Source: an uncultured Lachnospiraceae bacterium (GTDB taxonomy: Bacteria; Bacillota; Clostridia; Lachnospirales; Lachnospiraceae). Taken from it: a DNA stretch of 64,000 nucleotides. The notes under the pieces are model-generated. The model made no database searches and was not told where the DNA came from. It saw only the letters and a list, made by a program, of their open reading frames with translations. The DNA lies in NCBI GenBank assembly GCA_947625205.1, contig CANQNN010000002.1, positions 226,478 through 290,477 of the forward strand, in the 5' to 3' direction. Both the position numbers and the translations under genes were made by a program. Positions 27,231 through 37,559 of the stretch are shown here, in pieces (the stretch's first letter is position 1; each line of letters opens with the position of its first letter).

Positions 27231-28022
27231 CTAATTCTTATGAAAAATACCCGAAACTTTTGCCCAGAAAGAAATTCCTTTCTCCAAATCAAGAAAAGGC
27301 ACTTCTCTGCCGAGTATCCTGTGACAGATATTCTGATAGGCACGTCCTGCCAGCGTATTGCTGCCCACAAGCGGTTCTCCCTGATTGGTAGCAATGACAA
27401 CGCTCTCATCATCGGGAACCATCCCTATCAGCGGTAAGGAGAGGATGTCCACCACATCTTCAGAAGACATCATGTCTCCGCGCCTGATCATGTCATAGCG
27501 GATGCGGTTGATCACCAGATCCATCTTATGTATTTCGTTTGCCTCCAAAAGACCGATAATACGGTCGGCGTCTCTGATCGCCGACACCTCCGGCGTTGTG
27601 ACGACCAGCGCGCGGTCGGCGCCCGCGATCGCATTCTGGAACCCCTGCTCAATACCTGCGGGACAGTCCAGAATAATATAGTCAAACTGATCTTTAAGAT
27701 GTTCGATCATCTTGACCATCTGTGACGGATTTACGGCGCTCTTATCCCTTGTCTGCGCAGAGGGAAGAAGAAACAGCGTCGGATACCGCTTGTCCCTGAT
27801 GATGGCCTGCTTGATGCGGCAATTTCCCTCAACAACATCAACCAGATTATAGACGATCCTGTTTTCCAGTCCCATAACGACATCCAGGTTGCGCAGTCCG
27901 ATATCCGTATCGATCAGAATAACCTTTTTACCCATAGCGGCAAGACCCGTACCAACGTTTGCGGTAGTAGTGGTCTTACCTACTCCGCCTTTCCCTGACG
28001 TGACGACAATTACTTCACTCAT
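27231..28022 (-). CDS. minD: septum site-determining ATPase MinD
   Basis: 263-residue ParA/MinD ATPase with the deviant Walker A GKGGVGKTT (10-18), DTDIGLRNLD, the Walker B DCPAGIEQG, and a short amphipathic C-terminal membrane helix (EKGISFWAKVSGIFH). It recruits MinC to the membrane. AAGGAGG lies upstream. Confidence 0.96.
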   Translation of the reverse strand: MSEVIVVTSGKGGVGKTTTTANVGTGLAAMGKKVILIDTDIGLRNLDVVMGLENRIVYNLVDVVEGNCRIKQAIIRDKRYPTLFLLPSAQTRDKSAVNPSQMVKMIEHLKDQFDYIILDCPAGIEQGFQNAIAGADRALVVTTPEVSAIRDADRIIGLLEANEIHKMDLVINRIRYDMIRRGDMMSSEDVVDILSLPLIGMVPDDESVVIATNQGEPLVGSNTLAGRAYQNICHRILGREVPFLDLEKGISFWAKVSGIFHKN

Positions 28023-28098
28023 AGCTTCCTGTCAACCTCCTTAATGTGATGCATTATCGTCCCCTGAACAAACGGTCCTATACACGTGAAATATGTAA

Positions 28099-28779
28099 TT
28101 ATACAGGCAGATCGTTCAGTAATTCTTTGGTAATCGGTTCAATAACAACTCTTCCGTCCTGCACATAAGCAATTTTGGGCTGGATCTTGGGTTTGATCGA
28201 CCACTTGCTCTGTTTCTCCGATGTCTTATATTTGAAATCACCGATCTTTAATTTCTCAGGTGACATTTCAAGCGCCACGACAAAATGTCCTTCCTCTCCG
28301 TTCCCGCCGGCGTAAGCCTGTCCGTACAGACCGCCCAGTATAACGATATCTTTATTAGATATGATACTGGCGCCGGGATACACGTCCCCAAGCACGATCA
28401 CGCTGTTTTCTGTTTCAAGAAGCTGTCCGTCCTTGAGAGTCCCCTTATAGAACTGCCCCGCATTTTCCATTGCCTGCTGGTGATAGGACAGCTTCTGCAG
28501 CGCCTTTACAAAATTTTTGTTTGTATCCTCGTTCTTTCCCATAATGCACACTATGTTCAGCTGGGAATTGGCAGTAATAATATTGACGATCTGCCGTTCC
28601 TCCTGGTCCGACAGTTCACGCCCTTCAAACGAGAGCACCATGCTGGCATCCTTAAAGAAATGCGCCGATTCCTTGAATTTAAAGGCGATTTCTTCCAGAA
28701 GCTTTGAAAACGGCAATTCTTCGTCAAGAAAAATAGACAGCCCGTTTGGATAACTTTTAATGATAACCGGATTTTTCAT
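28099..28779 (-). CDS. minC: septum site-determining protein MinC
   Basis: 226 residues. N-terminal FtsZ-inhibiting domain and C-terminal beta-helix with the family block SVIVLGDVYPGASIISNKDI followed by VILGGLYGQAYAG. Inhibits FtsZ polymers when held by MinD. GGAGG before the ATG. Confidence 0.93.
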   Translation of the reverse strand: MKNPVIIKSYPNGLSIFLDEELPFSKLLEEIAFKFKESAHFFKDASMVLSFEGRELSDQEERQIVNIITANSQLNIVCIMGKNEDTNKNFVKALQKLSYHQQAMENAGQFYKGTLKDGQLLETENSVIVLGDVYPGASIISNKDIVILGGLYGQAYAGGNGEEGHFVVALEMSPEKLKIGDFKYKTSEKQSKWSIKPKIQPKIAYVQDGRVVIEPITKELLNDLPV

Positions 28780-28809
28780 AACGATCCTCCATTTTATTTC
28801 ATATACCGA

Positions 28810-31719
28810 TCAATCCGCATTGATACTGCCGCCCGCAAGATCTCCGGCGGTTCCGGTAATGATCTCATCTTCCTCTTTCAGACCGTAATAATATTCATAC
28901 ACGTCCCGAGCGATCTGTGCGCTGTAATCGGATGTATAACCGTTGGCGACACGAACCGTAACTGATATCTCAGGGTCTTCATACGGCGCATAACTGATAA
29001 AGAGCGCGTGATTTGGCCGTGTGCGGCTCTCCTGCGCCGTACCGGTCTTGCCCGCCACCTCAACGCCAAGATCCGCATAATAAGATTTGCTCTCCACAAC
29101 ACGTCTCATGCCTGTATGGATCGCGTTCCAGTAATCGGCGTTCATATCTATCCGGTTGCGGACCTCCGCTTCATTATCTTTCACAAGATTGCCGTTATTG
29201 TCCGTTATTTTGTCTATCAATGTTAAATTATAACATGTCCCGCTGTTTGCGACAGTTGTAACATATCGCGCAAGACCTACGGTAGTATAGTTGTTCGTAC
29301 CGTGTCCGATAGCAGAACGGACCGCATCGCTGTCAGACACTTCAGGAGAAGACTCTTCGATCTCCACGCCTGATGTCTCGTTCAATCCGTACAGGCTGGC
29401 AGCCCTGGCAAGCTTGTTAAGTCCGACGTCACTGTTGTAATTGTTGCCCACAATGCCCAGCCGGTAACCCACTTCATAGAAGAACCAGTTACAGGAGTGC
29501 TGTATTCCGCCCGTAACATTCAACGAGCCGTGGGCGCCCGGAGAGATCCAGCACTTGGGGGCGGGATCTATCTTGTCATAGACCCCTGTACAGGTTATTG
29601 TATCCGTTGTCGTGATAACGCCTTCTGTCAGTCCGGCCGTGGACGACACGATCTTATAGGTGGAGCCGGGAGCCGTCTTCTGCTGTGTCGCATAATTCAG
29701 CATCGGCCTCGATAAATCGCTCTGCAGGCTTGCAAAGTAACCGGCGTTGGCGCCGTTGGCCATTCTGTTATTGTCATAACTGGGATAAGATATCAACGCC
29801 AGAACATCTCCCGTATTGACGTCCGTGATAACGATAGAGCCTGAATAGGGGTCGAGCGCAAGCTGCGCCGGCGTAATATCCAGATTTTCGATGCGGTTAC
29901 GCATGAAAACATACGCCGTCTCTCTGCCGGCGCGCAGCTGTCCCAGTTCTTCATCCGGCACGTCAACAATGTTCTGTTCCAGCAAAAGCTCACAGATCTG
30001 CCGTCCGGTCAGCTCGTCGTTGTTGATCATATACCGGTACATTCTCTTGTCAAAGGCCTTGTCCGTATCCAGATAATCAAACGTATATTCCAGGATCTTC
30101 TGAAAGATCTCCACGGAATCCGAATACTGTGAATCAATATCAAGCGCCGGTACATTGATCCAGTTCTTTGCAATGGCATAATTTAAATATTCGTTTAAAC
30201 TGATGACCTCGTCCCTTGTCCATGCAATATATGTCTCATCGTTGCGGTCCACAACGTCCCGCATGATAATGTTCCGATCGTTAAGCATCGAGACAATGTA
30301 GCTTTCATAATTCTGGTATTCTTCGGTCATATCCCGGTACGGGGTGCATGTCTCTTCCAGCTCCTGCCTGAGCGTGGCATACACTCTTTCCTTTTTATCC
30401 AGGTATGTCTCATACACGAGCTTTTCCGTCTCGCCGGCATGTGCAGATGAGAAATGGGATATGTCTATGATATTGTTATCGATGCAGGCAAAGTATACGT
30501 CATAAATCGGTATCCTGATATTGCCTCCGGCGCCGCCCTCCGGCACTTTAAATTCCCTGATATTGTCGATCTTGTCAAGCAGAATGCCCGCCAGTCTGGA
30601 CTCCAGCAAATGATAACCGAACCGCTGCAGGTCAGCGTCTATCGTCAGATAGATATCGTTGCCCGCGACAGGCTCTATGCGGTCGCTCGTCTCAATTACC
30701 TTGCCGAGATTGTCCACATAGACCGTTTCCGATCCTTTTTTCCCCTGAAGCACCGTCTCCATTGACGACTCAATGCCGGACTTGCCGACGGTATCATTCA
30801 GATCATAAGACGCGTCCTTCTGTTGAAGCTCCTGAAGCTCTTCCTGCGCCACTCTTCCGGTATAACCGATGATCTGGGATATATAAATACTGTCATTATA
30901 CTTGCGTACGGTCCCTTCGGCAATGGCCACACCGTCAAGAACATCCGCATTCTCCATCACAACGGCCACGGTTTTTTCCGATACGTTGCTGGCCACTGTA
31001 GTTGCGATATATTTCTGGTAGCTGTTTGCACTCATTGCATACCGCACCGTGACGAGCTTCAGCACATCCTCTTTCGTATAGCCGTAACCGGGCACGAAAG
31101 TCCGCGAACCGCCCTCCTTCTTATAATCGCCGATACCGTAGCGGGAAGACGGGGACGTGCCGCACAGATAGTCTATAACGTCCGATGCCGTGGCATTTTT
31201 CTCACTGGGTTTCAGCTCCCCGATCGTCGGATAGCCATAGACATCCGCAAGGAACCGGAGCAATTGCGTACCCTCGACATTAAACTGGTAATTGCCGTTA
31301 CTGTCGAGAGTGATATGGAAATCATTGATAATACTGTCCCCGTTTTCCTCGATCATATCGATCAGCCGGAGGATCGTATTGTTCAGATTGGCATTTTTCT
31401 CCTTACCCGACTCGTATACATCCTCTATGGTAACAGAATAAGCCAGCTCGTTATACGCTAGCAGCCTGCCGTTCCGGTCCAGTATCCTTCCGCGGGTAGG
31501 CAGGATCGTTCGCTCCTTTGTAATGCTGAGCTGAAAGTTATCATAATATTCTTCACCGTGTACGATCTGCAGCTGAAAGATCGTGTAGATCAGATAAGCG
31601 CCCATACCGAAAAGAATACATACAAGCACGAGCAGCCTTGAAGTGATCATATTTATGAAGTTTTCTTTGATATGTTCCAGTATACGATCAAACAAATTTT
31701 TTGCCACTCCCTGTTTCAC
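28810..31719 (-). CDS. mrdA: class B penicillin-binding protein 2 with a large helical insertion
   Basis: 969 residues, far longer than the usual 600-700. One N-terminal helix (about 23-48), a pedestal domain (TRGRILDRNGRLLAYN), and the transpeptidase domain with S686-x-x-K689 (GSTYK), SCN in QHSCNWF and K891-T-G (GKTGTAQ). Between LTIDADLQ (about 355) and GSIVITDV (about 624) lies an extra charged helical segment of roughly 230 residues. It cross-links side-wall peptidoglycan with RodA. The GTG start overlaps mreD by 32 bases. Confidence 0.93.
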   Translation of the reverse strand: MKQGVAKNLFDRILEHIKENFINMITSRLLVLVCILFGMGAYLIYTIFQLQIVHGEEYYDNFQLSITKERTILPTRGRILDRNGRLLAYNELAYSVTIEDVYESGKEKNANLNNTILRLIDMIEENGDSIINDFHITLDSNGNYQFNVEGTQLLRFLADVYGYPTIGELKPSEKNATASDVIDYLCGTSPSSRYGIGDYKKEGGSRTFVPGYGYTKEDVLKLVTVRYAMSANSYQKYIATTVASNVSEKTVAVVMENADVLDGVAIAEGTVRKYNDSIYISQIIGYTGRVAQEELQELQQKDASYDLNDTVGKSGIESSMETVLQGKKGSETVYVDNLGKVIETSDRIEPVAGNDIYLTIDADLQRFGYHLLESRLAGILLDKIDNIREFKVPEGGAGGNIRIPIYDVYFACIDNNIIDISHFSSAHAGETEKLVYETYLDKKERVYATLRQELEETCTPYRDMTEEYQNYESYIVSMLNDRNIIMRDVVDRNDETYIAWTRDEVISLNEYLNYAIAKNWINVPALDIDSQYSDSVEIFQKILEYTFDYLDTDKAFDKRMYRYMINNDELTGRQICELLLEQNIVDVPDEELGQLRAGRETAYVFMRNRIENLDITPAQLALDPYSGSIVITDVNTGDVLALISYPSYDNNRMANGANAGYFASLQSDLSRPMLNYATQQKTAPGSTYKIVSSTAGLTEGVITTTDTITCTGVYDKIDPAPKCWISPGAHGSLNVTGGIQHSCNWFFYEVGYRLGIVGNNYNSDVGLNKLARAASLYGLNETSGVEIEESSPEVSDSDAVRSAIGHGTNNYTTVGLARYVTTVANSGTCYNLTLIDKITDNNGNLVKDNEAEVRNRIDMNADYWNAIHTGMRRVVESKSYYADLGVEVAGKTGTAQESRTRPNHALFISYAPYEDPEISVTVRVANGYTSDYSAQIARDVYEYYYGLKEEDEIITGTAGDLAGGSINAD

Positions 31720-32206
31720 CGCGCTCCAGTGCGGTATTGATACCGAGGATAAGCGGATATAAGAAAATTGTCACAACGATCGTATACACGATCTCGGGCA
31801 GAATAATATGGGCAAAATAGTATCCAAAGTCAAACCGGCTCCGGAGCAGGAACAGGATCACATAAGAGATCAGTCCGTAAAAGCAGTCGCTGCCCAGTAT
31901 AAGGATAATCGGCAGCTTGATGTCCTCCGGATAGAAGATCGCGCTGAACTTGCCGTTCATATATCCGATATACATATACAAAAGAGAATAAAAACCTATG
32001 GAATTGCCGAAGAAGATATCGACCAGCAATCCGCAGAAAAACCCTATCAGAAGCCCCGTCTTCTCCCCTCTCATAAATCCGAAGGAAGCCGTCAGGACAA
32101 TAAGCAGGTTCGGAACGATCCCGCCGAATGCCAGTGCGTGAAACACGGTGCATTGCAGCAGAAAACAAAATAAAATTAGTAACGCGGAAACAATAAAACG
32201 CTTCAT
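31688..32206 (-). CDS. mreD: rod shape-determining protein MreD
   Basis: 172 residues, about five helices (FIVSALLILFCFLLQCTVFHAL at the start, GGIVPNLLIVLTASFGFMRGE next). MreD completes the MreBCD scaffold. Its end overlaps the PBP2 start. Confidence 0.9.
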   Translation of the reverse strand: MKRFIVSALLILFCFLLQCTVFHALAFGGIVPNLLIVLTASFGFMRGEKTGLLIGFFCGLLVDIFFGNSIGFYSLLYMYIGYMNGKFSAIFYPEDIKLPIILILGSDCFYGLISYVILFLLRSRFDFGYYFAHIILPEIVYTIVVTIFLYPLILGINTALERGETGSGKKFV

Positions 32207-32215
32207 TGGATGACC

Positions 32216-33085
32216 CTATTCTTCTATCGTCTGTTTCAGTTTCATAATGACCAGCACTTCCTCTAAGTGCTCGAAATCCACCGCCGGCGTAATATATCCC
32301 GACTTGGTCAGATTATTGGCATCCTGGTTGATCGTATTGACATAGCCGACTAGAATGCCCGGAAGATACTTGTCGCTGATGTTGGATGTAACGATCTTAT
32401 CTCCTTCAACGACCACATTGTCGCTGTCCACAAGCTGTTCAAATTCTATCACGCCTGTCGCATACAGCTTCAGATTGCCGGAAACGATCATATTGTCGGA
32501 GCTTGACAGGACCATAGCGCTCACATTGGAATCGTCGGCAATGATCGCTTTCACCTTGGCCCAGTTCGGCCCCACGTCCACTATACGGCCTACCAGCCCG
32601 CTTCCGGCCATAACGTTCATGTCAACGGCAATACCGTCGCGGACGCCCTTGTCAATGACAAAAGAATAAAACCAGTTGCCGGAATCTCTTGCAATAATGC
32701 GGGCGCCGGTTTTTTCGTACTCATCGTACTGGACATCCAGATTGTACAGTTCTCTTAAATTCGTCAGCTCATAACGATCCTGCTGCAGCCTTGTATTCTC
32801 GATCGTCAGTTCGTCCACCTGCTGTTTCAGGCTTTCGTTCTCGGCGATCAGAACCCGGATCTGGGCAAGCTCCTCGGAGCGGTTTGCAAGCCAGCTTCCG
32901 ACCACGCTGATCCCTTTTTCAAACGGCACGACCGTATACCCCGCCACAGCGCTTAACGGCCCGCTGAAGACGGTTGTATTAAATGTGAGGAGTACCATGC
33001 CGGTACACAGAATTGTTAAAATAAAAAGGAGATATTTACCGGGTAATGTAAATTTTTCTCCTTTTCTCTTTACGATCGGGCTCAT
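32216..33085 (-). CDS. mreC: rod shape-determining protein MreC
   Basis: 289 residues: short cytoplasmic start, one membrane helix (about 17-37), a coiled coil (NRSEELAQIRVLIAENESLK, about 70-110) and two beta domains (IIARDSGNWFYSFVIDKGV, GSGLVGRIVDVG). Links MreB to the wall enzymes. ATG overlaps the mreB stop by four bases. Confidence 0.94.
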   Translation of the reverse strand: MSPIVKRKGEKFTLPGKYLLFILTILCTGMVLLTFNTTVFSGPLSAVAGYTVVPFEKGISVVGSWLANRSEELAQIRVLIAENESLKQQVDELTIENTRLQQDRYELTNLRELYNLDVQYDEYEKTGARIIARDSGNWFYSFVIDKGVRDGIAVDMNVMAGSGLVGRIVDVGPNWAKVKAIIADDSNVSAMVLSSSDNMIVSGNLKLYATGVIEFEQLVDSDNVVVEGDKIVTSNISDKYLPGILVGYVNTINQDANNLTKSGYITPAVDFEHLEEVLVIMKLKQTIEE

Positions 33086-34092
33086 TTACTCATTCCTTCT
33101 ATTGCGTATGCTACCGATTTGTAATTGTCGTCATTGATGATCTTGCCAAGTCCCAGCGCCACACTGGTAACGGGATTCTCGGATACGTTGACCTTAAGCC
33201 CCGTGCCTTTGCTCATCAGCAGCGCCAGCCTGCTCACCTGCGATGCGCCGCCAGTCAGGTAGATGCCGTGGCGGTATATATCCGCGGCAAGTTCAGGGGG
33301 CGTGCGCTCCAATATGACCTTGATATTGTCGATGATCGTGTTAAAATGCTCTACCAGGCATTCATCCACAAGTGCTGTGGGGATCTCGCGCTCCACCGGA
33401 AGCCCGGTAACGATATCCCTGCCGTATACAAGCGCACCGGCACGCTGCTCCTCCAGATCCAGAAGCGACATCTTCACAACCTCGGCGGTCTTACCGCCAA
33501 TGATCAGGCTGTACTCACGGCGGACTGCCGCTTTGATAGCATCGTCGAATTTCCGGCCGCCGACCTTGATCAGTCTGCTGAGCACGATGCCGCCCAGGGA
33601 CAGGATCGAGATCTCTGTCGTATCAAACCCCACATTGACGACCAGAACGCCCTGGGAATTTTTGACGTCGATCCCCATGCCGAGTCCGTCAGCCACGGCT
33701 TTATCCACGATCATGACTCTTCGGGCTTTGACATTGGCTTCTTTGATCAGGTCTTTAAACGCCCTTTTTTCCACCTCGGTGACGTCCCACGGCACAGCGA
33801 TATAATAGTCTGACGGTTTAAGGTTGTTTTTCATCAGATCGCTCAGGAAATATTTTACCAGAAGCTCCATATTCTGTATATCTGCGATCACGCCGTTGCT
33901 TAACGGATAAGAAATATTTATGTTGTCCGGCGCTTTTTCGTACATCTCAAAGGCAGAATCACCGTAGGCAAACAGATTCTTTTTGTTCTCTATGGCGATC
34001 ATATTCTTTTCGACAAAAACTGTATCATCCGATCTGTTATATATTTTAATATTGCTCGTTCCCAAATCGATTCCAAACGCATTGTTAGCCAA
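33082..34092 (-). CDS. mreB: MreB-family actin homologue
   Basis: 336 residues. Actin/Hsp70 fold with phosphate-1 IDLGTSNIKIY (8-18), connect and phosphate-2 VVNVGFDTTEISIL and adenosine motif YLTGGASQVS. It directs side-wall synthesis. The phosphate-1 segment and the missing EPSVVA-type loop set it apart from classical MreB, a divergence seen in clostridial rod operons. Overlaps radC by eight bases. Confidence 0.9.
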   Translation of the reverse strand: MANNAFGIDLGTSNIKIYNRSDDTVFVEKNMIAIENKKNLFAYGDSAFEMYEKAPDNINISYPLSNGVIADIQNMELLVKYFLSDLMKNNLKPSDYYIAVPWDVTEVEKRAFKDLIKEANVKARRVMIVDKAVADGLGMGIDVKNSQGVLVVNVGFDTTEISILSLGGIVLSRLIKVGGRKFDDAIKAAVRREYSLIIGGKTAEVVKMSLLDLEEQRAGALVYGRDIVTGLPVEREIPTALVDECLVEHFNTIIDNIKVILERTPPELAADIYRHGIYLTGGASQVSRLALLMSKGTGLKVNVSENPVTSVALGLGKIINDDNYKSVAYAIEGMSK

Positions 34093-34846
34093 AGCAGCTG
34101 TCCCCTCTTTCCTGTAAAGAATTTTCTGAATATGACATATCCGTCATTAATTTATTCTCTTTAAAGCTGAAATATTGATTGTCCCCTATAATAATATGGT
34201 CCAAAAGCGGAATATCTGTAAGCATCCCGATCTGTGTGATGCGTTCCGTGACGCGGATATCGTTTCCGCTCGGTTCCGGATCGCCGCCGGGATGGTTATG
34301 CAGCAGCATAATGTAAGCCGCGCGCTTCTGGAATGCGTGGATAAACACCTCGCGCGGAGACACCAGCGATGCGTTGACAGTCCCTTTTGACAGGATGTGC
34401 TCACCGGTCAGATGAAGACCCGGATCCAGCAGCAGGAGCATGATATATTCCACCGTCTCATGCCGAAACCGCTCCATATAATAATCCGCAACGGACGAAG
34501 GATGATGAAACGACAGACTGCCTTTCGCCCGGGCCTGAGCCATCCGCGTGCTTAATTCCGCTACGGCCTTAAGCTGTATCGCCTTTACCTTCCCGATTCC
34601 TTCGATCCTGCATAATTCTTGCAGAGGAATATGATACAATCCAAGGAGCCCGTTCCCGTAACGCGCCGACTCCGCCAGCACTTTTTCACCGAGCTCGCGC
34701 ACATTTACGCCGCGTGTTCCGGTGCGCAGCAGGATGGCCAGAAGCTCCGAATCGGTCAGCGAACGACTTCCATAGGTAATAAATTTCTCATATGGAAGAT
34801 TCTGCATCCTGTAATACTCATTGTTCTCATACTTATCTGTTTTCAT
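34085..34846 (-). CDS. radC: RadC-family JAB-domain protein
   Basis: 253 residues. N-terminal helix-hairpin-helix part (LCRIEGIGKVKAIQLKAVAEL) and C-terminal JAB/MPN metal site HNHPGGDPEPSGND. Despite its name a role in DNA repair is not established. It heads the mre operon, as often seen in Bacillota. Confidence 0.93.
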   Translation of the reverse strand: MKTDKYENNEYYRMQNLPYEKFITYGSRSLTDSELLAILLRTGTRGVNVRELGEKVLAESARYGNGLLGLYHIPLQELCRIEGIGKVKAIQLKAVAELSTRMAQARAKGSLSFHHPSSVADYYMERFRHETVEYIMLLLLDPGLHLTGEHILSKGTVNASLVSPREVFIHAFQKRAAYIMLLHNHPGGDPEPSGNDIRVTERITQIGMLTDIPLLDHIIIGDNQYFSFKENKLMTDMSYSENSLQERGDSCFG

Positions 34847-34899
34847 TCAGTCTCTTTCCCGACAGCTTCTCTCTCCATACTTGACGGGCAAAGATACAG

Positions 34900-35136
34900 T
34901 TAAATAAAACGGTATATGACGATCGCCACCGCGATGCCGATGATGCTTGCGATCGTGATGTTGATCGTCAGGCCAAACGTAATACACAGGATACCGAGAT
35001 CCAGAATAAACGGCGATGTCAGGCCAAAAGACTGCCCGTAATTAAGCCATGTATTCGGGAACAGGCTGCCGACAAAACCGCCGATAACGATACCCGCCAG
35101 TATCAGTAAAAAACATGTCCAGGCATTTTTACGCAT
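34900..35136 (-). CDS. DUF4321-type small membrane protein
   Basis: 78 residues with two hydrophobic helices (about 6-26 and 55-77) and the middle segment FGLTSPFILDLGILCITFGLTI, which recalls the DUF4321 family found upstream of clostridial radC-mreB operons. Function unknown; position suggests an envelope role. Confidence 0.75.
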   Translation of the reverse strand: MRKNAWTCFLLILAGIVIGGFVGSLFPNTWLNYGQSFGLTSPFILDLGILCITFGLTINITIASIIGIAVAIVIYRFI

Positions 35137-35251
35137 ACGAATGACTTACTCCTTTCCCCACCGCTCATTTTATCACAACACACTTTTGATGTATACAAAA
35201 ATTGGCAAAATTTTACGTCCGGTTTTACTCCAGGCTGCATATCCCGCTATG

Positions 35252-36550
35252 CTATGCCTTACGGAAACCGGCGGTGACGATCCCTTTGTCTGTCAGGTTC
35301 TGCAGCGTTTTTAAGATGCCAAGCTTCGCGTGCGGGAAGGAAAGTCCCCCCTGGAAATATACCGTGTAGGGAGGCTTGATCGGTCCGTCCGCGCTAAGCT
35401 CTATGGAAGAACCGGATACGAATGCTCCGGCCGCCATGATTACCTGGGAATCATATCCCGGCATATCCCACGGCTCCGGTATGACAAAGCTGTCCACGGA
35501 CGCCGCCGCCTGGATCCCCTCGCAGAAAGCGATCACGCCCTCCGGCGATCCGAATGTTACCGCCTGTATAATGTCGTAGCGTTCCTGTGTGCTGTCGGGA
35601 AAAACCGGAAAACCGACTTTCTCATAAACATTTGCGGCAAAAACCGCACCCTTTAATGCGGCGGCCGTGATAATGGGCGCCATAAACAATCCCTGGTAAA
35701 AAGACGGCAGAATGCCGAGCGACGCTCCGACCTCTTTGCCAAGCCCCGGCGAAGTAAGCCGGTACGCAGCGTTTTCAACGCATTCTTTTCTGCCGGCTAT
35801 ATAACCGCCTACAGGGGCAAGTCCCCCTCCCGGATTCTTGATCAACGATCCGACAACCATATCCGCGCCCGCATCGGTGGGCTCTGTCGTCTCTACAAAC
35901 TCTCCGTAACAGTTATCCACCATACAGATGACATCAGGCTTGATCTGTCTGATAAAATGTATCAGTTCGCCGATCCTTTCAACGGACAGTACAGGTCTTG
36001 TCTGATACCCCCTGGAGCGCTGTATGGTGATCAGCCGGGTCTTAGGGCCGATCGCCGCGCGGATTCCCTCATAGTCAAAAGAACCGTCCGCCAGCAGATC
36101 CACCTGTCTGTAAGAAATGCCGTATTCCTTTAATGAACCTTTGGACGGCCTGATGCCGATGACCTCCTCCAGCGTATCATACGGTTTTCCTACCGGAGAC
36201 AGCAGTTCGTCACCCGGACGCAGATTACTCATGAGCGCAAGCGCAAGCGCATGCGTCCCACATGTGATCTGCGGACGCACAAGGGCGTCCTCTGTGTGAA
36301 ACACGGCGGCATACACTTTTTCCAAAGTGTCCCGCCCGGTATCGTTATAGCCATAGCCGGTAGTGCCTAACAGACACGCTTCGCTCACCCGGCACTGCTG
36401 CATGGCGTGTATTACTTTCATCTGGTTGTATTCCGCGATGTCGTCGATCTTCTTAAAACGCTCCTGCAATGAGGCAAGAACCGCCTCTCCAAACGCATAT
36501 GTCTCCGGTGTAATACCGAACTGTTCATACTGCTTTGCCAAATCTGTCAT
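35252..36550 (-). CDS. methionine gamma-lyase/YnbB family PLP enzyme
   Basis: 432 residues. Fold-type I PLP enzyme of the family often labelled aluminium resistance protein or methionine gamma-lyase-like. PLP lysine K238 in SLIKNPGGGLAPVGGY; CGTHALALALMSNLRPGDELL and MVDNCYGEFVE supply cofactor contacts. The reaction is not established for this subgroup. Located after miaA, in line with its usual place in clostridia. Confidence 0.88.
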   Translation of the reverse strand: MTDLAKQYEQFGITPETYAFGEAVLASLQERFKKIDDIAEYNQMKVIHAMQQCRVSEACLLGTTGYGYNDTGRDTLEKVYAAVFHTEDALVRPQITCGTHALALALMSNLRPGDELLSPVGKPYDTLEEVIGIRPSKGSLKEYGISYRQVDLLADGSFDYEGIRAAIGPKTRLITIQRSRGYQTRPVLSVERIGELIHFIRQIKPDVICMVDNCYGEFVETTEPTDAGADMVVGSLIKNPGGGLAPVGGYIAGRKECVENAAYRLTSPGLGKEVGASLGILPSFYQGLFMAPIITAAALKGAVFAANVYEKVGFPVFPDSTQERYDIIQAVTFGSPEGVIAFCEGIQAAASVDSFVIPEPWDMPGYDSQVIMAAGAFVSGSSIELSADGPIKPPYTVYFQGGLSFPHAKLGILKTLQNLTDKGIVTAGFRKA

Positions 36551-36572
36551 TTTATTTCGTCCCTCCGGAATG

Positions 36573-37559
36573 TTACCGGCCCGCCTTTTCTTCCCGCGGC
36601 CCGTCTATGATGCCCTTTTGCTGTAAGCTGCATATGATCTGGCATAAGATACGGTCATCGTCATAGCCGTAATCCTGTTTGTCCAGCCATACCGTCTCAC
36701 GTTCGCGCCTAAACCATGTAAGCTGTCTCTTGGCAAAATGCCTCGTATCCCGTTTGATCCGGCTGACGGCTTCCTCCAGAGAACATTCGCCGTTCAAATA
36801 TGCCAGTATCTCCTTATAGCCGAGGCCCTGCATGGACACCATACCGGCGCTGCATCCCATGTCTGCAAGGCGGCGTACTTCCCCGACAAGTCCATCCTCT
36901 ATCATACCGTCGACCCGGGCATCGATCCTGGCATACAGCCTTGCACGGTCGTCATTCAATACGAAATAAGCAAAATTATACGGCGAGGCATTCCGGCGCT
37001 GGTTTTCATTATGCGCCGATATCTTTTCGCCGGTTTTCTCATAAAATTCGATCGCCCGTATGACCCGCTTCACATTGTTGGCGTGAATGACCTTACAGGA
37101 CGCCGGATCGATCCGGCGCAGTCTCTCATACAGCGCTTCGTTTCCCTGCGTCGCGGCGATCTCCTCAAGCTGCTTTCGCAGCGCCTCGTCTTCATCGTTC
37201 TGCGTGAAATCCACATCATACACAAGCGCCTGGATATAGAAACCCGTCCCGCCTGCGACAATGGGGATACGGCCGCGGCCCAGGATATCATACACGGCCT
37301 GTTTTGCCAGCTTCTGAAACATCACGACATTAAAATCTTCCGCCGGGTCCATGATATCAATAAGATGATGTGGCACGCCCTTCATCTGCTGCGGGGTTAT
37401 CTTGGCAGAACCGATGTCCATATGGCGGTATACCTGCATAGAGTCGGCGGATATGATCTCTCCATCGATTTTCCGGGCCAGCTCTACAGCCAGACCGGTC
37501 TTGCCGACGGCTGTCGGTCCGGTCAGCACCACAAGCGGCGGTCTGTTATTTTCGTTCAT
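36573..37559 (-). CDS. miaA: tRNA dimethylallyltransferase
   Basis: 328-residue MiaA; adds a dimethylallyl group to A37 of tRNAs reading U-starting codons, the substrate later methylthiolated by MiaB at 42090. P-loop GPTAVGKTGL (10-19), ISADSMQVYRHMDIGSAK, the VGGTGFYIQAL block and RDTRHFAKRQLTWFRR are present. Its ATG overlaps the mutL stop (TGATG). Confidence 0.96.
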   Translation of the reverse strand: MNENNRPPLVVLTGPTAVGKTGLAVELARKIDGEIISADSMQVYRHMDIGSAKITPQQMKGVPHHLIDIMDPAEDFNVVMFQKLAKQAVYDILGRGRIPIVAGGTGFYIQALVYDVDFTQNDEDEALRKQLEEIAATQGNEALYERLRRIDPASCKVIHANNVKRVIRAIEFYEKTGEKISAHNENQRRNASPYNFAYFVLNDDRARLYARIDARVDGMIEDGLVGEVRRLADMGCSAGMVSMQGLGYKEILAYLNGECSLEEAVSRIKRDTRHFAKRQLTWFRRERETVWLDKQDYGYDDDRILCQIICSLQQKGIIDGPREEKAGR

